Under the pieces are notes generated by a model, which did no database searches, was not told the origin of the DNA, and was given only the letters and a program-made list of their open reading frames with translations. Source: Akkermansia muciniphila (GTDB lineage: Bacteria; Verrucomicrobiota; Verrucomicrobiia; Verrucomicrobiales; V1-33). From it: 5,891 nucleotides of DNA. Made by a program: the position numbers and the translations under genes. How positions within the stretch are numbered: the stretch's first letter is position 1; each line of letters begins with the position of its first letter. Shown here piece after piece: positions 1 through 5,452 of the stretch. Where the stretch lies: assembly GCA_943331195.2 (NCBI GenBank), contig CALQKQ020000249.1, positions 1-5,891 on the forward strand, read 5' to 3'.

Positions 1-741
1 CAGGTCCCCGGCCACGGCGGCGAAGTCCTGATCGTTGAGATTATCTGGCTGACCGCTCGCCCAGTTGGCAAATCCAAACGCCTTCCCGCCCGCCCATTTC
101 CAGGCCCCCTCCACCGCGCTGTCCGTGGCCCCGATCCACAAGCCCGTGACATTCTGCAGGGCGCTCTCGCCCATCGACTGCAACGCCAAGGCCCATTCCT
201 CCGCGCTGACAAAAGTCGCCAAAGCCCCGCCGCGGCTCCCCGCATCCGCCCGCGCCTGCTCCCATGTCCGGCTCCCCAAAACCACCGAAAACCGCCCCAG
301 CCCCAGCTCGGTGCCATCCGACAACCCATCGCCGTCCGTGTCCGCCTTTGCGGGGTCCGTGCCGCGGGTCACGATTTCATCGAAATTGCTCAGCCCATCG
401 CCGTCTGGGTCCCTCGTGTCCGGCCCAAACGTCGCTCCCACCTCCTTGTCCGAGTCCATCGCCACCGCGAGCGGGTTGGCCGAGCCTGCTGCGGCCCCGG
501 TCCATCCGCTGAACACATACCCGGCATTGCCCAGTGCCGCGAGCGTGGCCTCGGTCCCCGCGACAAACTCCCCGGCCCCACTGACCTTTCCATTTTGACT
601 GGCCGACGGCGCCAGCGTCAAAAACCACCCTCGCGTGCGGACAGCGACGTCCCCCGTGACGGCGAAACCGGTGGCGGCGCGCGCCGCGCTCCCCCCGCAG
701 CCTAAAAAAGCGCAGGTCAAAAGTAGCGTGGAGTAGTTCAT
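1..741 (-). CDS. Exported InlB-repeat / TSP3 / C-type lectin protein (3' end cut by window)
   Basis: The frame is open for 247 codons and runs off the left edge. The ATG at 741-739 overlaps the stop of the upstream gene (ATGA), and no clear Shine-Dalgarno precedes it, so translation is probably coupled. Residues 1-22 form a hydrophobic leader with a possible signal peptidase site after Ala-Arg-Ala, but without an N-terminal positive charge; export is therefore likely, not certain. Residues ~40-105 match the divergent InlB B-repeat pattern (GAGEFVAGT, then GYVFSGW, then MDSDKEVGATF). Residues 111-146 hold two thrombospondin type 3 calcium motifs (DPDGDGLSN and DTDGDGLSD). From ~150 a C-type lectin domain begins, with WIGATD at 202-207, EGAWKW at 211-216, NW at 226-227 and a QPD motif at 231-233, a triplet that in animal lectins favours galactose-type ligands. 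The domain's last part lies outside the window. The likely role is cell-surface adhesion or carbohydrate binding; the ligand is unknown. Confidence 0.87.
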   Translation of the reverse strand, partial: MNYSTLLLTCAFLGCGGSAARAATGFAVTGDVAVRTRGWFLTLAPSASQNGKVSGAGEFVAGTEATLAALGNAGYVFSGWTGAAAGSANPLAVAMDSDKEVGATFGPDTRDPDGDGLSNFDEIVTRGTDPAKADTDGDGLSDGTELGLGRFSVVLGSRTWEQARADAGSRGGALATFVSAEEWALALQSMGESALQNVTGLWIGATDSAVEGAWKWAGGKAFGFANWASGQPDNLNDQDFAAVAGDL

Positions 742-1037
742 AGGATGGGCTTGGGTTGGATAGAAGGGCGCGGGGCGGGCTCGGTCGGCCCCTGGCCGGG
801 GGCCTCTGCAAAAGTAATCCCGCCGGGATCGTTCGCCCCAGCTGATGCGGCCCCACACGGCGCTGCGGGCACCGCCCCCTTGAGAAACGCGGCGCAAAAC
901 GCCCAAAACGAATCCTCCCCGGCGGCCACAAACTCCTTCCGCACCGACACAATCCGCCCGCTCCGCAGCAAGCGGTTCAATTCCTCTTTGCCGCTGCTCC
1001 CCCCGTGGGCCGGCACCTGGATGAATTCAAATGGCAT
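738..1037 (-). CDS. Small protein resembling the N-terminal module of DGR-associated HRDC accessory proteins; HRDC part absent
   Basis: This 99-residue ORF starts at ATG 1037-1035 and ends in a TGA that overlaps the next gene's ATG. Residues 1-52 have a recognisable pattern: an MPFEFIQVP strand, a short Gly-rich turn, the helix EELNRLLRS, then RIVSVRKEFV and SFWAFC. From memory of the family, this opening is typical of short proteins next to DGR reverse transcriptases in which it is followed by a DYREVL-like linker and an HRDC domain. Here residues ~54-99 are a low-complexity Ala/Pro/Gly tail instead. Neither of the other minus-strand frames over this stretch restores an HRDC-like continuation, so a simple single frameshift does not explain the loss. 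No good Shine-Dalgarno is seen. It lies 187 bases downstream of the FGE-like gene on the same strand. That the ORF is coding is supported by the conserved-looking block and the ATGA overlap; the family assignment is from memory and uncertain. It could be a functional short version or a decayed remnant. Confidence 0.62.
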   Translation of the reverse strand: MPFEFIQVPAHGGSSGKEELNRLLRSGRIVSVRKEFVAAGEDSFWAFCAAFLKGAVPAAPCGAASAGANDPGGITFAEAPGQGPTEPAPRPSIQPKPIL

Positions 1038-1070
1038 CGTCTTAGTCGCTTTTTGGTTGAAAATTTTTCC

Positions 1071-1087
1071 CAGGGGCGGTGCCCCTG
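1071..1087 (-). terminator. Terminator-like hairpin downstream of the FGE-like gene
   Basis: A perfect 7-bp stem, CAGGGGC at 1071-1077 with GCCCCTG at 1081-1087, has a 3-base loop. Read on the minus strand, it lies about 140 bases after the FGE-like stop codon and is followed by GGGAAAAATTTTC, so the T-run is short and delayed. It may be a weak terminator or a dispersed hairpin repeat; both readings fit. Confidence 0.35.
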
Positions 1088-1129
1088 AACCCCTCCTTAG
1101 TTAATCCGCCTCGTCCCCCACAGTCACCC

Positions 1130-1213
1130 ACCCGTTCCACTCCCTCCGCTCCGCCTCTTCGTTCGTCCCTCACTCCGGGCTCCGCTGCGTTCGCTCCACT
1201 TCCCGCGCTCCGC
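1130..1213 (-). repeat. Three-copy degenerate ~28-31-bp tandem repeat, purine-rich on the minus strand
   Basis: On the minus strand the heptamer GCGGAGC recurs at 1213-1207, 1185-1179 and 1154-1148, giving periods of 28 and 31 bases. In each unit it is followed after a few G-rich bases by AGTGGA or AGTGAG. The first two units then share a CGAACG block and the third has GGAACGG. The units have diverged but are clearly related. No coding role is supported. The tract begins 12 bases after the stop codon of the FGE-like gene. Confidence 0.55.
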
Positions 1214-1224
1214 GATGCTGGCTG

Positions 1225-2427
1225 TTAGGGAACTGAACTGCGGAGCACGCGGAAGCCCAGAACGGAGTTCCGGTCGCCCGGGCCGGCGATGTTCCGGAGC
1301 GCGGCCCGGCAGCTGTTGGCGCTGTAGTCCCAGCCGCCGCCCCGGTACACCCGGGCCGCGCCCGAAGTCGGCCCCCGAGGATCGGTCTGCGCCCCCGACG
1401 CATAAGTCTCATACCAATCCCAACACCACTCCCACACATTCCCCGCCATGTCCTGCAGCCCGTAGGCATTCGCCGCAAAACTCCCCACCGGCGACGTGTA
1501 GGGCTGGGCGCCGACCCCATAGCTCGGGTGGTACCCCCGCGTCGGGCTGATGTCGTAGGCGTACGAACTGCTGCTGGAGTAGTTCGCCTGGCTATGGCTG
1601 ATGGTGTCCCCCCAGGGAAACCGCTTCCCGCTCAAACCGCCCCGCGCCGCCTTCTCCCACTCCGCTTCCGTCGGCAACCGATACCCCTTCGCCGTCCAAT
1701 TCACCGTCGGCACCGTGGTCCCCGTTCGCATTGGGCTGCCGCCCACCGCGTAGCACGGCGCTAAGCCCTCCTTTTCGCTCCGCGCGTTGCACCACTTAAT
1801 CGCGTCCCACCAACTCACCCTCTGCACCGGGTGATTCGCCGCCTTGCCCTCGCCAGCGCTGAGATCGGTGTAGCCGCGCCCCACCGCCCAGGTCCGCACC
1901 TCATCCCACTCCCCCTTCGTCACCTCCGTCTTCCCCATGTAAAAGGCGCTCACCGTCACCTGCCGCACCGGGTGCTCATCGCTATCACCTTCCCCAAAAG
2001 AGTCCCCCATCGAAAAGCTTCCAGCGGGGATCGACGCAAAGCCTGGGGGCGCGAGCAAGTCATCCGCCACCACCTTAAAGCGCACCTGCGGGCTGTATTG
2101 CCCGTTCCAGTCCGCCCCGGCATTCCACGTCAGCGCCTTCCCTGTCCCGGTGATCACCCCCGCACCCACCGCCCCTGTCACCGAAACCGCAGGCACCGCA
2201 AAGGTCGCCCCGCCGTCACCCGAAATCTGCAAGCTCACCTGCACCGTCGCCGTGTCCGCCGCGACGTCGTAGGTGATATCTACCAGCTTCGTCCCCTCCC
2301 GCTGCACCGCCTTCAGGTTGCTCACCACCGGATCCGCCGCCAACCCCGGCAACGCCCCCGAGATCAAAGCGGCGGCGCACAGCGCCGCCGCGCGGCACGA
2401 GGAAACACTGGAGAAAAGCGAAAACAT
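1225..2427 (-). CDS. Exported FGE-like (SUMF1 / C-type-lectin fold) protein; candidate DGR target
   Basis: This is a complete 400-residue protein. The ATG at 2427-2425 is the first start and begins a signal peptide: an Arg at residue 12, a hydrophobic stretch to ~29, and cleavage near Gly-Leu-Ala-Ala at 28-31. No Shine-Dalgarno is visible upstream. Residues ~34-122 form a beta-rich Ig-like domain (VSNLKAVQREGTKLVDITYDV, ending DWNGQYSPQVRFKVV). Residues ~128-400 are an FGE-sulfatase domain: IPAGSFSMGD (133-142), TEVTKGEWDEV (167-177), YRLPTEAEWEKAARGG (249-264), FPWGD (270-274), GLQDMAGNVWEWCWDWY (323-339), RGGGW (362-366) and GFRV (391-394). True FGEs convert a sulfatase Cys to formylglycine using two Cys near this C-terminus. 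By alignment to the human RGGSYMC...C stretch, the first is Tyr368 here and only Cys373 remains, so catalysis is unlikely and a ligand-binding role is more probable. The extreme C-terminus has the layout of a DGR variable region. Downstream on the same strand come the accessory-like ORF and the lectin gene. Confidence 0.93.
   Translation of the reverse strand: MFSLFSSVSSCRAAALCAAALISGALPGLAADPVVSNLKAVQREGTKLVDITYDVAADTATVQVSLQISGDGGATFAVPAVSVTGAVGAGVITGTGKALTWNAGADWNGQYSPQVRFKVVADDLLAPPGFASIPAGSFSMGDSFGEGDSDEHPVRQVTVSAFYMGKTEVTKGEWDEVRTWAVGRGYTDLSAGEGKAANHPVQRVSWWDAIKWCNARSEKEGLAPCYAVGGSPMRTGTTVPTVNWTAKGYRLPTEAEWEKAARGGLSGKRFPWGDTISHSQANYSSSSSYAYDISPTRGYHPSYGVGAQPYTSPVGSFAANAYGLQDMAGNVWEWCWDWYETYASGAQTDPRGPTSGAARVYRGGGWDYSANSCRAALRNIAGPGDRNSVLGFRVLRSSVP
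1228..1350 (-). other. Candidate DGR variable region at the 3' end of the FGE-like gene
   Basis: The last ~40 codons alternate fixed scaffold residues (Arg362, Trp366, Cys373-Arg-Ala-Ala, Arg378, Pro383, Arg386, Leu-Gly-Phe-Arg 390-393) with positions that are almost all of the form NNC: GAC, TAC, AGC at 367-369, AAC and AGC at 371-372, CTC at 377, AAC, ATC, GCC, GGC at 379-382, GGC and GAC at 384-385, AAC, TCC and GTT at 387-389. This is what adenine mutagenesis of AAC/AAT codons in a template repeat would leave. The site sits where variable regions lie in FGE-type DGR targets. High genomic GC also favours NNC codons, and no template repeat is in the window, so the call is an inference. Confidence 0.5.
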
Positions 2428-2614
2428 GGGAGGCGGATAGGGGAAAAGAGTGAGGCAAAAAAGAAAAAACCGCCAGGATGCCGCGCCTTCGATTCCCTCC
2501 TGCCAAAGGACAAGATAGTTCGTTGCGATCTTTCACTACGACGTCCTCACACCCTTGTCCAGCCATTCCCCGCACCGTTAGACCTTCCTTTCCCAACTTC
2601 TCATCCTTTCCTGA

Positions 2615-2636
2615 CGTCCCCTCTCCATGGGGGACG
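2615..2636. repeat. 7-bp inverted repeat (hairpin)
   Basis: CGTCCCC at 2615-2621 pairs perfectly with GGGGACG at 2630-2636 around an 8-base loop. It begins the run of hairpins that continues to about 2806. Confidence 0.5.
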
Positions 2637-2698
2637 CTCCCATAGCCTGGCAAAAGGTGCCCGTTGGTGGTGCCTTCGCCCTGAAGAGGAATCCATGG

Positions 2699-2760
2699 AT
2701 GCCCCAAGCGGGGCATGGCATACCAGCCCAGAGCAACGCCCTGGGTAGGCCAAGGCCCGC
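2699..2760. repeat. Dispersed palindromic repeat, copy A
   Basis: The unit has three nested pairings. Hairpin 1 is ATGCCCC (2699-2705) with GGGGCAT (2710-2716), a perfect 7-bp stem with loop AAGC. Hairpin 2 is CCCAGAGC (2727-2734) with GCCCTGGG (2738-2745), 7 of 8 paired, loop AAC. An outer pairing joins GCGGGGCATGGC (2708-2719) to GCCAAGGCCCGC (2749-2760) at 10 of 12 positions, enclosing hairpin 2 and competing with hairpin 1. The same architecture recurs at 5581-5646. A 10-bp perfect palindrome, ATCCATGGAT, abuts it at 2691-2700. Similar elements are, from memory, common between genes in Verrucomicrobia and Planctomycetes. Confidence 0.6.
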
Positions 2761-2767
2761 AATCTCC

Positions 2768-2806
2768 GCGTTCGGAAGGAACGCCGCGTCGCCGCGCCTG
2801 GGCGAC
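2768..2806. repeat. Two adjacent 6-bp hairpins
   Basis: GCGTTC (2768-2773) pairs with GAACGC (2779-2784), and immediately after, GTCGCC (2788-2793) pairs with GGCGAC (2801-2806). The 8-bp palindrome GGGGCCCC follows at 2807-2814. Together with copy A they form one structured block. Confidence 0.45.
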
Positions 2807-2816
2807 GGGGCCCCAT

Positions 2817-2848
2817 CCACCGCGCGGCGGCGGGCGGGTGGTTTTTTT
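2817..2848 (+). terminator. Terminator-like hairpin in the leader of the glycosidase gene
   Basis: CCACC (2817-2821) pairs with GGTGG (2837-2841) and is followed directly by seven T (2842-2848). There is no upstream plus-strand gene for it to terminate, and it lies 69 bases before the glycosidase ATG. It could be a leader attenuator if transcription starts further upstream, or part of the repeat block. The stem is short, so confidence is low. Confidence 0.3.
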
Positions 2849-2916
2849 GCGCCAATGGGTCTTGCGGCGGCGCGCTCGTTGGCGAGGCTTGGCCATACCC
2901 TCTGACCTGACCCCTT

Positions 2917-5373
2917 ATGACCTTCCGCTATTATTCTGCTGGGATCTTTTTGATGGCCGGGCTGCACCTTGCTTTGCCCTGTCAGGCCGATGTGGCCGCA
3001 GAGGCGCTCGCTAGGGTGGCCCAGCACCGGGGGGTGTGGACGGCACCGCCAGTGGTGATGCCGACGAGGAAAGTTCCGGACGGCCCGCTGCTGGGCAATG
3101 GGGATCTCGGCGTGGCGGTCGGTGGCGTGGCCGAGCGGCAGAAGTATTTTGGGCTAGGCGAAGCCGGGGGCGCGAACGTCACGGTGCGGCAAGCGGCACC
3201 GGGCAGTTCGCCGGAGACGCACCGCTTTTACCTTTCCAAGAACGATTTCTGGAAGACGAAGACGGTCTATCCCAATGCGCACCCTTGTCCCATCGGGGCC
3301 ATCGACATCAGCATTCCGGCCCTGTTCGGAGGGGAATACCGCGCGGAACAAATTCTCGAAACCGCTGAGGTCCGGCACACCCTGAAGACCAAGCTGCGGG
3401 TGGAAGACCCCCCGCCGTTTACGCGGGCCGACACCGTGATCCATTTCACTTCTTGGGTGGCAGCCACGGAGAATCTCCTCGTCATTGAGCTATCGGTAGA
3501 AGGCGATCCTAGCGATAACAACCCTTTTGCCCCCACGAGCCTCACGGGCATCGACGTGAAGCTCTGGCCCATGACCGGCAACGAATCCGAAACTGCGACG
3601 GGGAATTTGCCCGATGGCTCCTGGGCGCGGCGGCGTTTTGTTTCGACCCTGGAATCGAGCGCGCTGGAGGCAAAGCCCTCTCAGAAAACCACCGAGGCCG
3701 CCGTGGCCCTGCGCCTCTTCGATCACCGCCAGCCCGGCCTGCCGTGGAGTCGGGGCGATGGCTGGTCCGCCGACCGCTTCGTCCTATCGGCGGGCCATCC
3801 GATCCGCTTGGTGGCCGCCATCGTCACTAGCGAGGAATCGAAGACGCCCCTAGAGGAGGCCCGCCGCCGCGTGGCGGAGCTGACGCCGGAGCGGCTAAGC
3901 GCTTTGAAAATAGCGCACCGCCAATGGTGGCGCGACTTCTGGTCGGCCTCCTATGTGGATATTGGCGACCCGCTGATTGAGAAGTTTTACTATGGCTCGC
4001 ACTATCTCATGGCTTCGTGCAGCCGGAACGTGAAGTTCCCCCCGTCGCTTTATGGGAACTGGATCACCGCCGATGGCCCGTCTTGGCAGGCGGACTATCA
4101 TTTGAACTACAACCACCAGGCACCGTGGTGGGGCGTGTTCTCCTCCAATCACGTCGCCCTGGCCGATCCCTACGACACCCCGATTCTGGACTACTTGCCC
4201 ACCGCCAAAGCGAATGCCAAGGAGTTCCTCGGCGCGCCGGGGGCATACTACGATGTCGGCATCGGTCCGAAGGGACTGGAAACCGCCTTCATGCCCGATG
4301 GCCACAGCATTCCGGGCGAGGGCACGCGCATGTTTTTGGGCCAAAAAAGCAACGCGGTTTTTGCGTCCGCTAACATGATCATGAGGTTCCGCAGCACCTA
4401 TGATGTCGAGTACGCCCGCAAGGTCTATCCCTTCTTGACCGAGGTCGCGGACTTTTGGGAACACTATCTCAAGCTCGAAAAGGGACGCTACGTGATCAAC
4501 AACGACGCCTCCGGCGAAGTCGGCGATGGCGGCAGCGACAAAAACAACTGCCTTTCGCTCGGTTTGGTGAGGATGTTTTTCGAGGGGATGGTGGAGATCA
4601 GCACCGAACTGGAGCGCGACGCGGCGCGGCGGCCGAAATGGCAGGATGTTTTGAGCAAACTCAGCGACTTCCCGACCAAGGAGGTCGCGGGGATCCGGCG
4701 GATTCGCGGGGCGGACGCGGGGCCTGCCGCAGCGCGCATCGGGCCCACCCGCAACAACACGCGGGTTGAATTCATGGGCATGGTGTGGCCCTCCGGCGTG
4801 CTCGGCCTGGGGTCGGATCCGGCGATGCTGCAGGTGCTGCAAAACGATGTGCTCGGCTGGGCGGAGTCGGAATGGATCGGGCACTTCAATGGTTTCAGCA
4901 TGACCTTCCCGGGCGCGGTTCGGGTGGGGCACGATGCCGCCGACATCCTCCGCAAGCTGCGCCAGCAGTTGAGCACGGGAACCTTCCCTAACTTTATGAT
5001 CTTCGGAGGCGGCGGGGGCATTGAGAATTGCTCGGGCGTGCCCGCGACCATCAATGAAATGCTCCTGCAGACGCACCAAGGCCTCATGCGCGTCTTCCCG
5101 GTGTGGCCGAAGGAGCGCCCGGCGCGTTTCGCCCGCTTGCGCACCGCAGGCGCATTTCTTGTTAGCAGCGAATGCCGCGACGGCGCGGTGCCCTTCCTGC
5201 GCATGGAAAGCGAACGCGGCCGCGCCTGCCAGTTACAGAACCCCTGGCCGGGCCGGGAGGTGCTGCTCCAGCGCCATGGAGCCAGCCCAGAGGTGCTTTC
5301 AGGGCAGGTCCTGACGATCCGGACCGCGGCGGGGGACCAGCTGGAATTGACCCCGGTTCCGCCGGGCCGTTAG
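2917..5373 (+). CDS. Exported GH95-like (alpha/alpha)6 glycosidase
   Basis: This is a complete 818-residue protein. The ATG at 2917 begins a signal peptide (Arg4, hydrophobic 5-20, cleavage after Cys-Gln-Ala at 24), which favours it over the internal Met13. No Shine-Dalgarno is seen. Residues ~45-330 are the N-terminal beta domain, with GNGDLGVAVGG (60-70) and SKNDFW (107-112) in place of the family's GNGRLG and NEDxLW motifs. Residues ~335-725 are the (alpha/alpha)6 barrel, and ~735-818 a small beta domain. GH95 enzymes are mainly alpha-L-fucosidases and alpha-L-galactosidases. The Asn-x-Asn that holds the catalytic water fits Asn397 and Asn399 in HLNYNHQAPWW, and the general acid fits Glu534 in NNDASGEVG. 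The site equal to the DGNFGG Asp is Glu703 in GIENCSG, before the shared INEMLLQTH helix. The N-terminus also recalls DUF5703-type proteins, so this is a divergent branch whose sugar specificity cannot be told from sequence. It acts outside the cytoplasm, probably on polysaccharide fragments. It is transcribed alone, with gene-free spacers on both sides. Confidence 0.9.
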   Translation: MTFRYYSAGIFLMAGLHLALPCQADVAAEALARVAQHRGVWTAPPVVMPTRKVPDGPLLGNGDLGVAVGGVAERQKYFGLGEAGGANVTVRQAAPGSSPETHRFYLSKNDFWKTKTVYPNAHPCPIGAIDISIPALFGGEYRAEQILETAEVRHTLKTKLRVEDPPPFTRADTVIHFTSWVAATENLLVIELSVEGDPSDNNPFAPTSLTGIDVKLWPMTGNESETATGNLPDGSWARRRFVSTLESSALEAKPSQKTTEAAVALRLFDHRQPGLPWSRGDGWSADRFVLSAGHPIRLVAAIVTSEESKTPLEEARRRVAELTPERLSALKIAHRQWWRDFWSASYVDIGDPLIEKFYYGSHYLMASCSRNVKFPPSLYGNWITADGPSWQADYHLNYNHQAPWWGVFSSNHVALADPYDTPILDYLPTAKANAKEFLGAPGAYYDVGIGPKGLETAFMPDGHSIPGEGTRMFLGQKSNAVFASANMIMRFRSTYDVEYARKVYPFLTEVADFWEHYLKLEKGRYVINNDASGEVGDGGSDKNNCLSLGLVRMFFEGMVEISTELERDAARRPKWQDVLSKLSDFPTKEVAGIRRIRGADAGPAAARIGPTRNNTRVEFMGMVWPSGVLGLGSDPAMLQVLQNDVLGWAESEWIGHFNGFSMTFPGAVRVGHDAADILRKLRQQLSTGTFPNFMIFGGGGGIENCSGVPATINEMLLQTHQGLMRVFPVWPKERPARFARLRTAGAFLVSSECRDGAVPFLRMESERGRACQLQNPWPGREVLLQRHGASPEVLSGQVLTIRTAAGDQLELTPVPPGR

Positions 5374-5411
5374 GGAAAACAGAGCACTAGCCGCCCGGCG
5401 ACAGGGGAGAA

Positions 5412-5448
5412 AAGGGGCTGTTGCCGACAGTTGCCCTTGGGCTTTTTT
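5412..5448 (+). terminator. Probable intrinsic terminator of the glycosidase gene
   Basis: AAGGG (5412-5416) pairs with CCCTT (5434-5438). After a small internal loop, CTGT (5418-5421) pairs with ACAG (5427-5430) around loop TGCCG. Four bases (GGGC) then lead into six T (5443-5448). It starts 39 bases after the glycosidase stop codon, a normal place for a rho-independent terminator. The stem is imperfect. Confidence 0.5.
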
Positions 5449-5452
5449 GGGT

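Larger units (their letters stand above)
1038..1224. other. Spacer between FGE-like gene and accessory ORF; no gene seen
   Basis: No coding region is supported here. The spacer holds a strongly purine-biased degenerate tandem repeat on the minus strand and a 7-bp hairpin, both listed separately. The part next to the accessory ORF (about 1041-1070) is AT-rich compared with its surroundings, but no convincing promoter boxes can be named. A DGR template repeat would be expected in a position like this, but no near copy of the FGE-like gene's 3' end is visible. Confidence 0.7.
2428..2916. other. Divergent spacer between the FGE-like and glycosidase genes; no gene seen, rich in inverted repeats
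   Basis: The 489 bases separate two divergently transcribed genes and must contain both promoters, but no convincing -35/-10 pair can be picked. Near the FGE-like start the minus strand is pyrimidine-rich, with two T6 runs around 2457-2470. From about 2615 onward the spacer is a chain of short perfect hairpins, including one copy of a dispersed palindromic repeat. Open frames through it are low-complexity and read equally well on both strands, which is typical of intergenic repeats and not of genes. Confidence 0.7.

Noticed and set aside
65..598. Plus-strand 177-codon open frame opposite the lectin gene
   Set aside because: Ser/Pro/Ala-rich antisense shadow of a minus-strand frame that shows clear InlB, TSP3 and lectin motifs.
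377..952. Minus-strand 191-codon frame spanning the accessory ORF and the lectin gene
   Set aside because: Arg/Gly-rich, with no recognisable motif, and it overlaps both better-supported frames. It was also examined as a frameshifted HRDC continuation and shows nothing like one.
1092..1099. Perfect Shine-Dalgarno-like AAGGAGG on the minus strand
   Set aside because: No start codon follows at a usable distance; the next ATG is at 1037, over 50 bases away.
1110..1220. Template repeat of a DGR in the spacer after the target gene
   Set aside because: The tract is G/A-rich, but it does not align with the 1228-1350 segment and lacks AAC codon runs.
2428..2590. Promoter of the FGE-like gene (TTGTCC near the spacer's left part)
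   Set aside because: No matching -10 box at a proper distance; not supportable by eye.
1831..2748. Plus-strand 305-codon open frame opposite the FGE-like gene
   Set aside because: His/Arg/Pro-rich antisense shadow running from inside the FGE-like gene into the hairpin repeat spacer.
2615..2806. CRISPR array
   Set aside because: The hairpins differ in sequence and there are no regularly spaced identical direct repeats.
2216..2896. Minus-strand 226-codon and overlapping shorter frames across the divergent spacer
   Set aside because: Low complexity and open on both strands through inverted repeats; they read like the spurious ORFs often called in such repeats.
3895..5079. Minus-strand 394-codon frame opposite the glycosidase gene
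   Set aside because: GC-rich antisense shadow; the plus frame carries the GH95 motifs and a signal peptide.
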